This document shows positions 7,959-15,851 of a stretch of DNA of 64,000 nucleotides, piece by piece. The position numbers were made by a program, and so were the translations under genes. Origin of the DNA: Massilia agilis (GTDB lineage Bacteria; Pseudomonadota; Gammaproteobacteria; Burkholderiales; Burkholderiaceae_D). Each line of letters opens with the position of its first letter. Position 1 is the stretch's first letter. The notes under the pieces are model-generated. The model made no database searches. It was given only the letters and a program-made list of their open reading frames with translations, and had not been told where the DNA came from. Location of the stretch: assembly GCF_024756255.1 (NCBI RefSeq), contig NZ_JANUHB010000008.1:1-64000 (forward strand), given 5' to 3'.

Positions 7959-8404
7959 CCGGAAAAGGTCAGTTCGGCGAATCCGTCGGCCAGCCGTGAG
8001 CGCGGGAGCGGCAGCACGCTGGCCAGCGATATGCGATCCAGTTCCTGCAAGTATGCACTGGTTGCGCGTCCGAGTGCGTGCTTGAGCACGCAAATGGGCG
8101 CCAGCGCGCACGTGTTCTTTTCCTCGTCGAAGCACTCGACGATGGTGAAATCGGGCTCGGTCAGGCGCACGACCGAGCCGATCGTGATGGTTTCCGGGTC
8201 GCGCGCCAGGCGCACGCCGCCGGTGCGGCCGCGCACGGTCTCGACCAGGCCCGCCAGGCCCAGCCGGTGCACGACCTTGGTCAGATGGTTCTTCGAGATG
8301 CCGTGGTTGATGGCGATCTCCTGGATCGTCACCAGACGGTCCTTCTGCGCGCCGACGTACATCAGCACGCGCAGGGCGTAATCGGTATAGTCGGTCAGTC
8401 GCAT
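7955..8404 (-). CDS. nsrR: Rrf2 family NO-sensing repressor, NsrR type (copy 1)
   Basis: 149 residues beginning MRLTDYTDYALRVLMY, the NsrR opening, with a winged helix (ISKNHLTKVVHRLG) and wing GRTGGVRL. Three cysteines (ECFDEEKNTCALAPIC, spacing C-x7-C-x5-C) are placed as the Fe-S ligands of NsrR. NsrR represses NO-detoxification genes until NO destroys the cluster. The gene is inside the norB operon, 23 bases after the Cys-rich DUF2249 gene, and overlaps the SirB2-like gene by four bases. A paralogue with the same Cys pattern lies at 11243; which one binds the boxes here is not decidable from sequence. Confidence 0.88.
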   Translation of the reverse strand: MRLTDYTDYALRVLMYVGAQKDRLVTIQEIAINHGISKNHLTKVVHRLGLAGLVETVRGRTGGVRLARDPETITIGSVVRLTEPDFTIVECFDEEKNTCALAPICVLKHALGRATSAYLQELDRISLASVLPLPRSRLADGFAELTFSG

Positions 8405-8427
8405 GGTCGTCGGTGCGCTTGGCGCTG

Positions 8428-8694
8428 TCAGGCTTTGACGGTGAAGTCGATCACGATCTCTTCCGGGTTGCGCGCCACGTAGCCGATGTCGATGCGCGGA
8501 CCGAAGTAGTTGCGCAGCTGGGCCAGCAGGGGCAGCGGATCATGGTCGTTCACGAAGCGCATGGTCTCGCCCGGGGTCAGCGACTCGAGCGCGCCGAAGA
8601 TCGAGGCATGGCGGAAGCGGCGCGCCACGCCGCGCGCGTCGAACAGGTGGGTGTTGTTGGCCTGGGCCGAATCGTTGCAAGTGCAGTTGGACAT
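8428..8694 (-). CDS. DUF2249 domain protein with Cys-rich N-terminus
   Basis: 88 residues opening MSNCTCNDSAQ and ending in a DUF2249-type domain (LFDARGVARRFRHASIFGALESL, then EEIVIDFTV). The ATG at 8694 has AAGGAA about 7 bases upstream, so it is preferred to a longer reading from 8754. The N-terminal CxC could bind metal or be redox active. It follows norB by 63 bases and precedes nsrR copy 1 by 23, so it should be made with NO reductase. Function unknown; family membership well supported. Confidence 0.78.
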   Translation of the reverse strand: MSNCTCNDSAQANNTHLFDARGVARRFRHASIFGALESLTPGETMRFVNDHDPLPLLAQLRNYFGPRIDIGYVARNPEEIVIDFTVKA

Positions 8695-8757
8695 GATGGA
8701 TTCCTTGTGTGGGTTGGCAGGGCGCCGGCGGAGAGGGGAGCCGGCGCCCTGCATTGC

Positions 8758-11043
8758 TTAGGCCTTGGTGCCTGCAACCGGTTCGGTTGCGGCGACCGCG
8801 GCTTCCTTCGGTGCGCCGCCGCGCAGCAGGCGCAGGGCGAACACGGCGAGGAACAGCACACCGATGGCGAACACGATGTCACCCGGCACACGCAGCCACA
8901 CCATGTTTTCCATGAACGCCGAGTGGATCACTTCCGGCGAACGGGCGTACCACATGCCCTTGGTGATGCTGGCGGCAGCCTGGTAGATGCCGGCCGGGAC
9001 CAGTGCCATGAACACCATCATCGCCAGGCCAATGTTCAGCAGCCAGAACATCTGCTTGAGCAGGGCGTCCGACCATGCCATGCGGTTGGTCAGGCCGCGC
9101 AGGCAGAACAGCATCAGGCCGATGCCGAGCATGCCGTACACACCGAACAGCGCGGCGTGGCCGTGTGCAGCGGTCAGGTTCAGGCCCTGCACGTAGTACA
9201 GCGAGATCGGGGTGTTGATCGAGAAGCCGAGCAGGCCGGCGCCGACCATGTTCCAGAAGCCGACGGCGATGAACGACAGGATCGACCATTTGTAGGCCTG
9301 GACCCACGGTGCTGCCTTCGAGCGCTGGTAGTTGCGGTATGCCTCGAAACCGATCATCGACAGCGGGACCACTTCCAGCGCGGAGAACATGCCGCCGATG
9401 GCGATCACCGAGGTCGGGGTGCCGGTCCAGTACAGGTGGTGCAGGGTGCCCAGGATGCCGCCGAACAGGAACACGATGGTTTCCAGCACGATGGCGCTGT
9501 TGGCGGTCGCTGCACGGATCAGGCCAAGACGGGTGAACAGCAGGGCGATGACTGCGGTGGCGAACACTTCAAAGAAGCCTTCGACCCACAGGTGCACCAG
9601 CCACCAGCGCCAGTATTCGATCATCGAGTAGTGGGTGGTACGGCCCCAGGCCAGCGAGGTGGCGTAGAAGGCGCCGATGCAGCAGGCGGCCAGGAACACC
9701 ATCATGATCAGGCCGCGGCTTTCCGACGGCTTGGTCAGTGCGGGCCACAGGCCGCGGCCGAGCAGGAAGGCCCAGAACAACAGGCCAACGAACAGCAGGT
9801 ATTGCCAGATGCGGCCCATGCTGGTGAATTCCAGGCCCTGGCTGCCGAGCCAGAACGAGAACTCGGTGCCCTTGTGCTCGATGGTGCCGAGCCAGCCGCA
9901 CACGGTCGAACCGACCACGATGAACAGCAGCGCGTAGAACAGCACGTCCACGCCGAGCTTCTGGAATTTGGGTTCACGGCCGCCGATGATCGGGGCGATG
10001 TACAGGCCGGTGGCCAGCCATGCGGTCGCGATCCACAGCACTGCGAACGACGTGTGGATGGTGCGGGTGACGGTGTACGGCAGGATGTCGGCCAGCGGGA
10101 AGCCGAAGAAGGCGTGGCCTTCGACCGAATAGTGCGCGGTGATGGCGCCAAAGCCCACCTGCGCCAGGATCAGGCCGATCACGACCATGAAGTACTTCTT
10201 GGTCGCTTTCATTGACGGCGTGGCCTTCAGGCTGAACAGCGGGTCGGCCTTCGGCGGGGTCGGGTCGTCTTCTTCCTTGTGCGACGAGTGGTACAGGATC
10301 ATGGCGGCGATTGCGCCGATCATCAGGATGATCGAGGCGATCGACCAGATGCCGGTGCCGGCGCTCGGGCTGTTGCCAACCAGCGGCTCCATCGGCCAGT
10401 TGCTGGTGTACGACAGGCCGGCTTCGCCCGGACGATCGGCGGCGGCGGCCCACGACGACCAGAAGAAGAAGCCGGTGAGCGCCTGGCGTTCGTCTGCCTT
10501 GGGCAGCGAGCCGGCGTTCATCGCATACTGTTCACGCAGCTTGTCGAGCTTGGAGTCGGTGCCGAACAGGCCGGCGTAGTGCTGCGCGACCTGGCGCACG
10601 GCTTCGGCACGGATGTCCGACAGGGCCAGCGTCTTGGTCTTTTCGTCATAGGTGTTGGTGCGCAGCTCCTGTTTGACCAGCGCGTCGACCTGGCCGCGCT
10701 GTTCGGCGGACAAATCTGCATAGTTGGTCTTGTAATTGCGCTGAGCGAACAGATCTTGGAGTGCAAGGGCTTCGCGGTGCAGCCAGTCGGCCGACCAGTC
10801 CGGTGCGACATAGCTGCCGTGGCCCCAGACGGTGCCAAGTTGCTGGCCGCCGGCGGACAGCCAGGCTTGCTGGCCGAGGATCACCTGGTCGGCGGTGTAC
10901 AGAACGTCACCCTTGGTGCTGGTGACTTGTTGGGGGATTGGTGGCGCCTTCAGGTAGATTTCCTTGCCGACCCACAGCAGGACGGCAAAGGAAACTACGC
11001 AGATGATCGCAAGCCAACTCCATAGTTTGCGCGTGGCGTGCAT
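8758..11043 (-). CDS. norB: Quinol-dependent nitric oxide reductase qNorB
   Basis: 761-residue inner-membrane enzyme converting two NO to N2O with electrons from quinol. The N-terminal helix and periplasmic domain (GQQAWLSAGGQQLGTVWGHGSY) replace the NorC cytochrome of the two-subunit form, as in qNOR. The haem-copper-oxidase-like core has the expected His and Glu motifs: RTIHTSFAVLW, EGFFEVFATA, GTLHHLYWTG and AAHGHAALFGVYG. AAGGAA is 6 bases before the ATG. It leads an operon with DUF2249, nsrR, SirB2-like, DUF2249 and the membrane protein down to 6052. A strong NsrR box lies upstream at 11102-11124, so derepression by NO is expected. Confidence 0.96.
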   Translation of the reverse strand: MHATRKLWSWLAIICVVSFAVLLWVGKEIYLKAPPIPQQVTSTKGDVLYTADQVILGQQAWLSAGGQQLGTVWGHGSYVAPDWSADWLHREALALQDLFAQRNYKTNYADLSAEQRGQVDALVKQELRTNTYDEKTKTLALSDIRAEAVRQVAQHYAGLFGTDSKLDKLREQYAMNAGSLPKADERQALTGFFFWSSWAAAADRPGEAGLSYTSNWPMEPLVGNSPSAGTGIWSIASIILMIGAIAAMILYHSSHKEEDDPTPPKADPLFSLKATPSMKATKKYFMVVIGLILAQVGFGAITAHYSVEGHAFFGFPLADILPYTVTRTIHTSFAVLWIATAWLATGLYIAPIIGGREPKFQKLGVDVLFYALLFIVVGSTVCGWLGTIEHKGTEFSFWLGSQGLEFTSMGRIWQYLLFVGLLFWAFLLGRGLWPALTKPSESRGLIMMVFLAACCIGAFYATSLAWGRTTHYSMIEYWRWWLVHLWVEGFFEVFATAVIALLFTRLGLIRAATANSAIVLETIVFLFGGILGTLHHLYWTGTPTSVIAIGGMFSALEVVPLSMIGFEAYRNYQRSKAAPWVQAYKWSILSFIAVGFWNMVGAGLLGFSINTPISLYYVQGLNLTAAHGHAALFGVYGMLGIGLMLFCLRGLTNRMAWSDALLKQMFWLLNIGLAMMVFMALVPAGIYQAAASITKGMWYARSPEVIHSAFMENMVWLRVPGDIVFAIGVLFLAVFALRLLRGGAPKEAAVAATEPVAGTKA

Positions 11044-11101
11044 GGTAGTTCCTTGGTGGTTGGGTTAATGGGTTTCCAAAGTTTTCTGCTGGGCAGCAGT
11101 T

Positions 11102-11124
11102 AAGATGCATTCTAGGTGCATCTT
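11102..11124 (-). promoter_or_regulatory. NsrR box between norB and nsrR copy 2
   Basis: AAGATGCATTC, T, AGGTGCATCTT: a near-perfect inverted repeat matching the NsrR consensus (AAGATGYATTT with its mirror). It lies 59 bases upstream of the norB ATG and about 120 bases before nsrR copy 2, so it could control both directions. Confidence 0.85.
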
Positions 11125-11184
11125 TTATTTGAGGCAAACGAAATGTATGTTTTCTTGACCCAGGTTGTGTTTTTTTGAGACACC

Positions 11185-11211
11185 GGCACAAAAAGTTGTA
11201 AAATTTGTGCC
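11185..11211 (+). promoter_or_regulatory. Dyad upstream of nsrR copy 2
   Basis: GGCACAAA and TTTGTGCC form perfect 8-bp arms around an 11-base AT-rich spacer, ending 31 bases before the nsrR start. It includes a TAAAAT -10-like hexamer at 11198-11203. It could be an operator for an unidentified regulator or a 5' UTR stem. Confidence 0.4.
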
Positions 11212-11242
11212 TGTTATCGCGCATGGCGCGAATGGCCCGACA

Positions 11243-11710
11243 ATGAGACTGACTTCCTACACCGACTATGCATTGCGCACGCTGATGTACCTGGCGCTTA
11301 ACCGCGACCGCCTGGTCACGATTGGCGACATCGCGGAGAACCACAACATCGCCAAGAACCACCTGACCAAGGTGGTGCACCAGCTGGGCACGCTCGGCTA
11401 TGTCGAAACCGTGCGCGGGCGCAGCGGCGGCCTGCGGCTGGGACGCGAACCGTCCACCATCACCATTGGCGAAGTGGTGCGCGAGACCGAGAGCGACTTC
11501 TATATGGCCTCGTGCTTCGACGCCAGCACCGCACCGTGCCTGTACGCGGCCGGCTGCGAGATGCGCGGGGCGCTGGCGCGCGCCACCAGCGCCTTCCTCG
11601 GCGTGCTCGACAGCGTCACGCTCGAGCAGATGGTCGCGCGCGATCCCAAGCTGGGCACGCCCGGCGTGCAGGCGATCCAGCTGCACTTCAACAAGCGCGC
11701 CGCCGCCTGA
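11243..11710 (+). CDS. nsrR: Rrf2 family NO-sensing repressor, NsrR type (copy 2)
   Basis: 155 residues opening MRLTSYTDYALRTLMYLAL, with the winged helix IAKNHLTKVVHQLG, wing GRSGGLRLG and three cysteines (SCFDASTAPCLYAAGC, C-x7-C-x5-C) placed as Fe-S ligands. ATG 11243 matches the family start; an upstream in-frame ATG at 11165 would add an unrelated leader. It is divergent from norB across an NsrR box and followed 170 bases later by nnrS with its own NsrR box, a typical autoregulated NO-response layout. It differs clearly from the copy inside the norB operon, so the pair looks like old paralogues or independent acquisitions rather than a recent duplication. Confidence 0.88.
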   Translation: MRLTSYTDYALRTLMYLALNRDRLVTIGDIAENHNIAKNHLTKVVHQLGTLGYVETVRGRSGGLRLGREPSTITIGEVVRETESDFYMASCFDASTAPCLYAAGCEMRGALARATSAFLGVLDSVTLEQMVARDPKLGTPGVQAIQLHFNKRAAA

Positions 11711-11748
11711 CCGCAACGCATTGTCGGTTGCTCTAGGGCAATCGGCAC

Positions 11749-11762
11749 ATGATGCAGGTCAA
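11749..11762 (+). promoter_or_regulatory. Possible FNR/DNR-type box upstream of nnrS
   Basis: ATGAT-GCAG-GTCAA, eight of ten matches to the TTGAT-N4-ATCAA consensus; on the minus strand it reads TTGAC-CTGC-ATCAT. It lies 119 bases before the nnrS ATG and 81 bases before the NsrR box there. Weaker than the two boxes near nirK. Confidence 0.4.
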
Positions 11763-11842
11763 AACATGCGCGAGTTCGGCCCGGCGTGCGCGACAAGCAA
11801 CTCGGCCACAGATCTAGGTTGCCTGCACAGGCTGTCCGGTAT

Positions 11843-11865
11843 AAGATGCATTAAAAATGTATCTT
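11843..11865 (+). promoter_or_regulatory. NsrR box upstream of nnrS
   Basis: AAGATGCATTA, A, AAATGTATCTT: a near-perfect inverted repeat matching the NsrR consensus. It overlaps a -10-like TATAAG (11840-11845) and ends 15 bases before the nnrS ATG, a repressing position. Confidence 0.85.
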
Positions 11866-11880
11866 AAACGGAGAAATACC

Positions 11881-13065
11881 ATGTCTCTCTTGACCATCGA
11901 AGAACGCGAAGCGCCCGCCCCAACGCCGGGTTCGGCCTTGCTGGCGCTGGGGTTCCGCCCGTTCTACCTGCTGGCTGCGGCCTTTGCCGCCATCAGCATC
12001 CCGGCCTGGATCGCCAGCTACTACGGCGTGGCCGGACCGTTCCAGGTCGGCCTGGCCTGGCACGTGCATGAAATGATGTTCGGCTTCGTCGTGGCGGTGG
12101 TGGTGGGCTTCCTGTATACCGCCGGGCGCAACTGGACCGGCCTGTGGACCCCGCGCGGCGCCCAGCTTGGCGCCATTGCCGGGCTGTGGGTTGCGGGCAG
12201 GGTGGCCATGTTCGCCGGCTCGCCGCTGGTGGCCGCCGTGGTGGACGTGGCGTTCCTGCCGGTTGCGGCGTGGCCGTTCTACCAGGTGCTCAAGCGCACC
12301 GGCAACAAGCGCAACCTGTTCCTGGTCGCGCTGCTTGGCCTGCTGGCCGTGGCCAATGCGCTGTACCACGCCGCCATGCTGGGCTGGATCGACGCCTCGC
12401 CGCTGCGCCCGATCTACGCCGCGATCATCGTCGTGGTGGTGATCGAGGGCGCCATCGGCGGGCGCGTGATCCCGATGTTCACCCAGAACGGCGTGGGCGC
12501 CAAGACCGTCAGCAACCCGCGCACCGACAAGCTGGCGCTGGGCTGCACCGCCGCCGCGGGCCTGGCCTGGGGGCTGAACCTGCCGGCCATCGTGACCGCG
12601 CCGCTGGCACTGGCCGCGGCCGTGTTCCAGGCCATGCGCCTGGCTGGCTGGAAGCCGCTCTCCACCCTGGGCAACCCGCTGGTGTGGATCCTGCACGCGT
12701 CGTACGCGTGGATCCCGTTCGGCTTCCTGCTGCTGGCGCTGTCGCAGCTTGGCGTGGTGCCGCAGTCGGCCGCCGTGCACGTGCTCGCGGTGGGCGCGCT
12801 GGCCGGCCTGATCCTTGGTATGATGACGCGCACCGCACTTGGCCACACGGGCAGGAAGCTGGCGTCGGGGCCGAAGGAAACGGCGATGTACGTGCTGGTC
12901 CAGCTGGGCGTGGTCACCCGCCTGGTGGCGGCGCTGTCGCCGGATGGCGCGCGCAATGTCGCGCTGGTCGCCGCCGCGGTCTGCTGGAGCGCCGCATTCG
13001 CGCTGTACGTGGCTGTGTACGGCCCCTACCTGTGCCGCCCGCGCATCGATGGGCGCGAGGGATAA
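11881..13065 (+). CDS. nnrS: NnrS family haem/copper membrane protein
   Basis: 394 residues with about twelve membrane helices. The opening LLALGFRPFYLLAA and the motifs LAWHVHEMMFGF and GGRVIPMFTQNG are hallmarks of NnrS, a haem- and copper-containing membrane protein of the NO regulon that helps cells tolerate nitrosative stress. ATG 11881 has GGAG 8 bases upstream and gives the family start; an ATG at 11857 falls inside the NsrR box and is rejected. hemN follows after 18 bases, so the two are probably one operon under NsrR and perhaps DNR control. Confidence 0.93.
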   Translation: MSLLTIEEREAPAPTPGSALLALGFRPFYLLAAAFAAISIPAWIASYYGVAGPFQVGLAWHVHEMMFGFVVAVVVGFLYTAGRNWTGLWTPRGAQLGAIAGLWVAGRVAMFAGSPLVAAVVDVAFLPVAAWPFYQVLKRTGNKRNLFLVALLGLLAVANALYHAAMLGWIDASPLRPIYAAIIVVVVIEGAIGGRVIPMFTQNGVGAKTVSNPRTDKLALGCTAAAGLAWGLNLPAIVTAPLALAAAVFQAMRLAGWKPLSTLGNPLVWILHASYAWIPFGFLLLALSQLGVVPQSAAVHVLAVGALAGLILGMMTRTALGHTGRKLASGPKETAMYVLVQLGVVTRLVAALSPDGARNVALVAAAVCWSAAFALYVAVYGPYLCRPRIDGREG

Positions 13066-13083
13066 CACCAACAAGGAAACACG

Positions 13084-14508
13084 ATGTCGAAAACCGCATT
13101 CCCGGCGCCGGGCGCGCTGGACCTGTCCGCCGACCTGATCGAACGGATGAGCCAGCAGGGACCACGCTACACGTCCTACCCGACGGCGGACCGCTTCCAC
13201 GGCCAGTTCACCGCGCTCGACTACCAGGCCGCGGTGCAGGGGCTGCGCGCGGCCGGCGGCGTGCGGCCGCTGTCGCTCTACGTGCACATCCCGTTCTGCC
13301 AGTCGCTGTGCTACTACTGCGGCTGCAACAAGATCATCACCACCAACCGCGACAAGGCCGCCATCTACCTCGACTACCTCAAGCGCGAGGTGGACATGCA
13401 GGCCGCGCTGTTCGGCGCCGACAACCGGGTCGAGCAGCTGCACTTCGGCGGCGGCACGCCGACCTACCTGTCCGACGCCCAGATGGGCGAGCTGATGGAC
13501 TACCTGCGCAGCCGCTTCACCTTCGTGGGCGACACCGAGGGCGAGTATTCGATCGAGATCGACCCGCGCACGGTTGACCCCGAGCGCGTGCATTCGCTGC
13601 GGCGCCAGGGCTTCAACCGCCTGAGCCTGGGCGTGCAGGACTTCGACGCCGAGGTGCAGAAGGCGGTCAACCGCATCCAGCCCGAGGCGCTCACGCTCAA
13701 CGCGATCCGCGCCGCGCACGAAGCGGGCTTCCGCTCGGTCAGCATCGACCTGATCTACGGCCTGCCCAAGCAGAGCATGGAAACGATGCGGCAAACGCTG
13801 GCCAAGGTGGTCTCCGCCAGCCCCGACCGCATCTCGATCTACAACTACGCACACATGCCGGCCCTGTTCAAGTCGCAGCGCCTGATCGACGAGGACGAGC
13901 TGCCGGCGCCGCAGGTCAAGCTCGACATGCTGGCGCTGTGCATCGAGCAGCTCACCAATGCGGGCTACGTGTACATCGGCATGGACCACTTCGCCAAGCC
14001 CGACGACGAGCTGGCGATCGCCCAGAAGAGCGGCGGACTGCAGCGCAACTTCCAGGGCTATTCGACCCATGCCGAGGCCGACATGGTGTCGGTCGGCGTG
14101 TCGGCGATCAGCGCGGTGGGCAGCGTGTACGCGCAAAACGAAAAGTCGCTGGAGCGCTACTACGCGGCGCTGGACCGTGGCGAGCTGCCGCTGGCGCGCG
14201 GCATTGCGCTCTCCAGCGACGACAGCATCCGGCGCGCCGTCATCCAGCGCCTGATGTGCGACTTCACGCTCGACGTGCCCGCCTTCGAAAAGGCGCACGG
14301 CATCGTCTTCAACGACTACTTCGCGGCCGAGATGCCCAAGCTGCGCGCGTTCGAGGCCGACGGCCTGCTGGCGCTGGAGGACGGCGCCATCAGCGTCACC
14401 ACGCGCGGGCGCCTGCTCATCCGGAACATCGCGATGGCGTTCGACGCCTGGCTCGGCAAGCCCAACCACGTGCCGCTGCAGCGCATGCAGTATTCCAAAA
14501 CCATCTGA
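13084..14508 (+). CDS. hemN: Oxygen-independent coproporphyrinogen III oxidase
   Basis: 474-residue radical-SAM enzyme making protoporphyrinogen IX without oxygen, as needed for haem supply to anaerobic respiratory enzymes. The cluster motif is FCQSLCYYCGC with Cys72, Cys76 and Cys79 in CxxxCxxC spacing, plus Cys81, as in true HemN rather than HemW. The opening GPRYTSYPTADRF and the motif FGGGTPTYL also match. It sits 18 bases after nnrS. Its place in the NO/nitrite cluster fits the haem demand of qNorB and NnrS. Confidence 0.94.
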   Translation: MSKTAFPAPGALDLSADLIERMSQQGPRYTSYPTADRFHGQFTALDYQAAVQGLRAAGGVRPLSLYVHIPFCQSLCYYCGCNKIITTNRDKAAIYLDYLKREVDMQAALFGADNRVEQLHFGGGTPTYLSDAQMGELMDYLRSRFTFVGDTEGEYSIEIDPRTVDPERVHSLRRQGFNRLSLGVQDFDAEVQKAVNRIQPEALTLNAIRAAHEAGFRSVSIDLIYGLPKQSMETMRQTLAKVVSASPDRISIYNYAHMPALFKSQRLIDEDELPAPQVKLDMLALCIEQLTNAGYVYIGMDHFAKPDDELAIAQKSGGLQRNFQGYSTHAEADMVSVGVSAISAVGSVYAQNEKSLERYYAALDRGELPLARGIALSSDDSIRRAVIQRLMCDFTLDVPAFEKAHGIVFNDYFAAEMPKLRAFEADGLLALEDGAISVTTRGRLLIRNIAMAFDAWLGKPNHVPLQRMQYSKTI

Positions 14509-14545
14509 GCCGGGGCAAGGCCGGGCGCACGTATAATCCGTTTAA

Positions 14546-14566
14546 GAACCGCCGCGTTGGCGGTTC
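14546..14566 (+). other. Perfect hairpin between hemN and the esterase gene
   Basis: GAACCGCC and GGCGGTTC form an 8-bp stem with a 5-base loop. A TATAAT hexamer (14532-14537) lies just before it and the esterase ATG 18 bases after it. There is no T-tract, so it may be a 5' UTR stem of the esterase transcript or a weak hemN terminator. Confidence 0.4.
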
Positions 14567-14584
14567 CTGAACCAGCACACGTGT

Positions 14585-15592
14585 ATGCGCCGTACCAGCC
14601 AATTCGCCCAAGGCACCGTCCACCGCTTCCTCTTCGACAGCCACGTCCTGCGCGCCAACCCGCTGGGCGACCCGCACCAGCGCGAGCTGTACGTGTACAC
14701 CCCGCCGGGGTACGCATCCGGCCCGGCGCCCTTACTGGCCGACCTGCCGGGCTTTAACAGCTGCGGGCCGGACCACGTCGCACGCAAGAACATCGGCGAG
14801 AACGTTCCCGAGCGGCTCGACCGCCTGATTGGCCAAGGGGCGATGGCGCCGGCCGTGGTGGTGTTCGCCGATTGCATGACCGCACTTGGCGGCAACCAGT
14901 ACATCAACGGCGACGCCACCGGCCGCTATGCCGACTACCTGGTGCAGGAAGTGGTGCCGTTCGTCGAGCAGCGCTTCGGCTGCGGCGGGGCTGGCCGGCG
15001 CGGCCTGTTCGGCAAATCGTCCGGCGGCTTTGGCGCGCTGTGGCACCTGATGCTGTATCCGGGCTTCTGGTCGGCCGCGGCCTGCACCTCGGGCGACATG
15101 GATTTCGAGATCGCGTACAAACCCGGCATCTACGCGGCGCTCAATGTGCTCGAGCGCTTCGATCATTCGGTCGAGCGCTTTTTTGCGCACTTCGAAAGCG
15201 CGGGCAAGGTGACACCACAGGAACGCGGCTGCCGCATGCACCTTGCGCTGGCGGCCACCTATGACCCGGACCCGTCGGCATACCGTTTCGCCAGCCTGCC
15301 GTGCGACCCGCACACCGCTCGCTTCGACCAAGCGCGCTGGGCCAACTGGCTGCGCCATGACCCGGTGCTGGCAGTGCAGCACCATGCGGTCGCATTGCGC
15401 CAGGCGCGCGGCTTGTGGATCGATTGCGGCTGGCGCGACCAGTACTTCCTGCATTTCGGCGCGCGCCGCCTCAGCCAGGAACTGGCCCGGCTTGGCATCC
15501 ATCATGTGCACGAGGAGTTCGACGACGAGCACCTCGACGTCGACTATCGGATGGACGCGTTCCTTCCGTTCCTGGCGCGTTCGCTGGCCTGA
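14585..15592 (+). CDS. Esterase D-like alpha/beta hydrolase
   Basis: 335 residues resembling the putative esterase (EstD/Fes-like) family: ELYVYTPPGY at the first strand, the nucleophile elbow GLFGKSSGGFGA (GxSxG), and HEEFDDEHLDVDYR near the C-terminus, where the catalytic His is expected. There is no signal peptide, so it is probably cytoplasmic. It follows hemN by 76 bases across a hairpin, with its own TATAAT-like element, so it may be transcribed separately. The substrate is unknown. Nothing in the sequence links it to nitrogen oxides. Confidence 0.75.
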   Translation: MRRTSQFAQGTVHRFLFDSHVLRANPLGDPHQRELYVYTPPGYASGPAPLLADLPGFNSCGPDHVARKNIGENVPERLDRLIGQGAMAPAVVVFADCMTALGGNQYINGDATGRYADYLVQEVVPFVEQRFGCGGAGRRGLFGKSSGGFGALWHLMLYPGFWSAAACTSGDMDFEIAYKPGIYAALNVLERFDHSVERFFAHFESAGKVTPQERGCRMHLALAATYDPDPSAYRFASLPCDPHTARFDQARWANWLRHDPVLAVQHHAVALRQARGLWIDCGWRDQYFLHFGARRLSQELARLGIHHVHEEFDDEHLDVDYRMDAFLPFLARSLA

Positions 15593-15614
15593 ACGCGGCC
15601 GCCTGCGGCTGCAC

Positions 15615-15687
15615 GTAGGGTGGGCTCTCGAGCCCACGCCGTTCATGCGACGCATGACGACCGCGTGGGCACGAGTGCCCACCCTAC
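15615..15687. repeat. Two-hairpin dispersed repeat, copy A
   Basis: 73 bases with inverted ends GTAGGGTGGGC and GCCCACCCTAC. Each end folds on its own: GTGGGCTC-TC-GAGCCCAC on the left, GTGGGCA-CGAG-TGCCCAC on the right. It begins 22 bases after the esterase stop. The first 31 bases are identical to copy C. Confidence 0.85.
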
Positions 15688-15703
15688 GGGGCTGGCCTGA
15701 CGG

Positions 15704-15792
15704 GTATCTCGCCCACGCGTCCAATGGAAGCATGCATTGCCACGGCGCGACCGTGCTTTGAACGCGTGGGCAGGAGAACCTGCCCACCCTAC
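15704..15792. repeat. Dispersed repeat, copy B (left end degraded)
   Basis: The right hairpin is complete (ACGCGTGGGCAGG..CCTGCCCACCCTAC), but the left end keeps only TCGCCCACGCGTCC and lacks GTAGGGTGGGC. It lies directly after copy A in the gap between the esterase and the HMA-like gene. Confidence 0.75.
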
Positions 15793-15805
15793 CGATCAGG
15801 CATCC

Positions 15806-15831
15806 AAAAAAAATCCCCGCCTGGGCGGGGA
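15806..15831 (-). terminator. Rho-independent terminator for the HMA-like gene
   Basis: On the minus strand TCCCCGC and GCGGGGA pair across a 4-base loop and run into eight U residues, 21 bases after the stop of the minus-strand gene. A clear terminator. Confidence 0.85.
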
Positions 15832-15851
15832 CCTGCTGGAAGCTCCGGGAA

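Noticed and set aside
11851..14469. 872-codon minus-strand frame across nnrS and hemN
   Set aside because: Antisense shadow of two well-supported genes.
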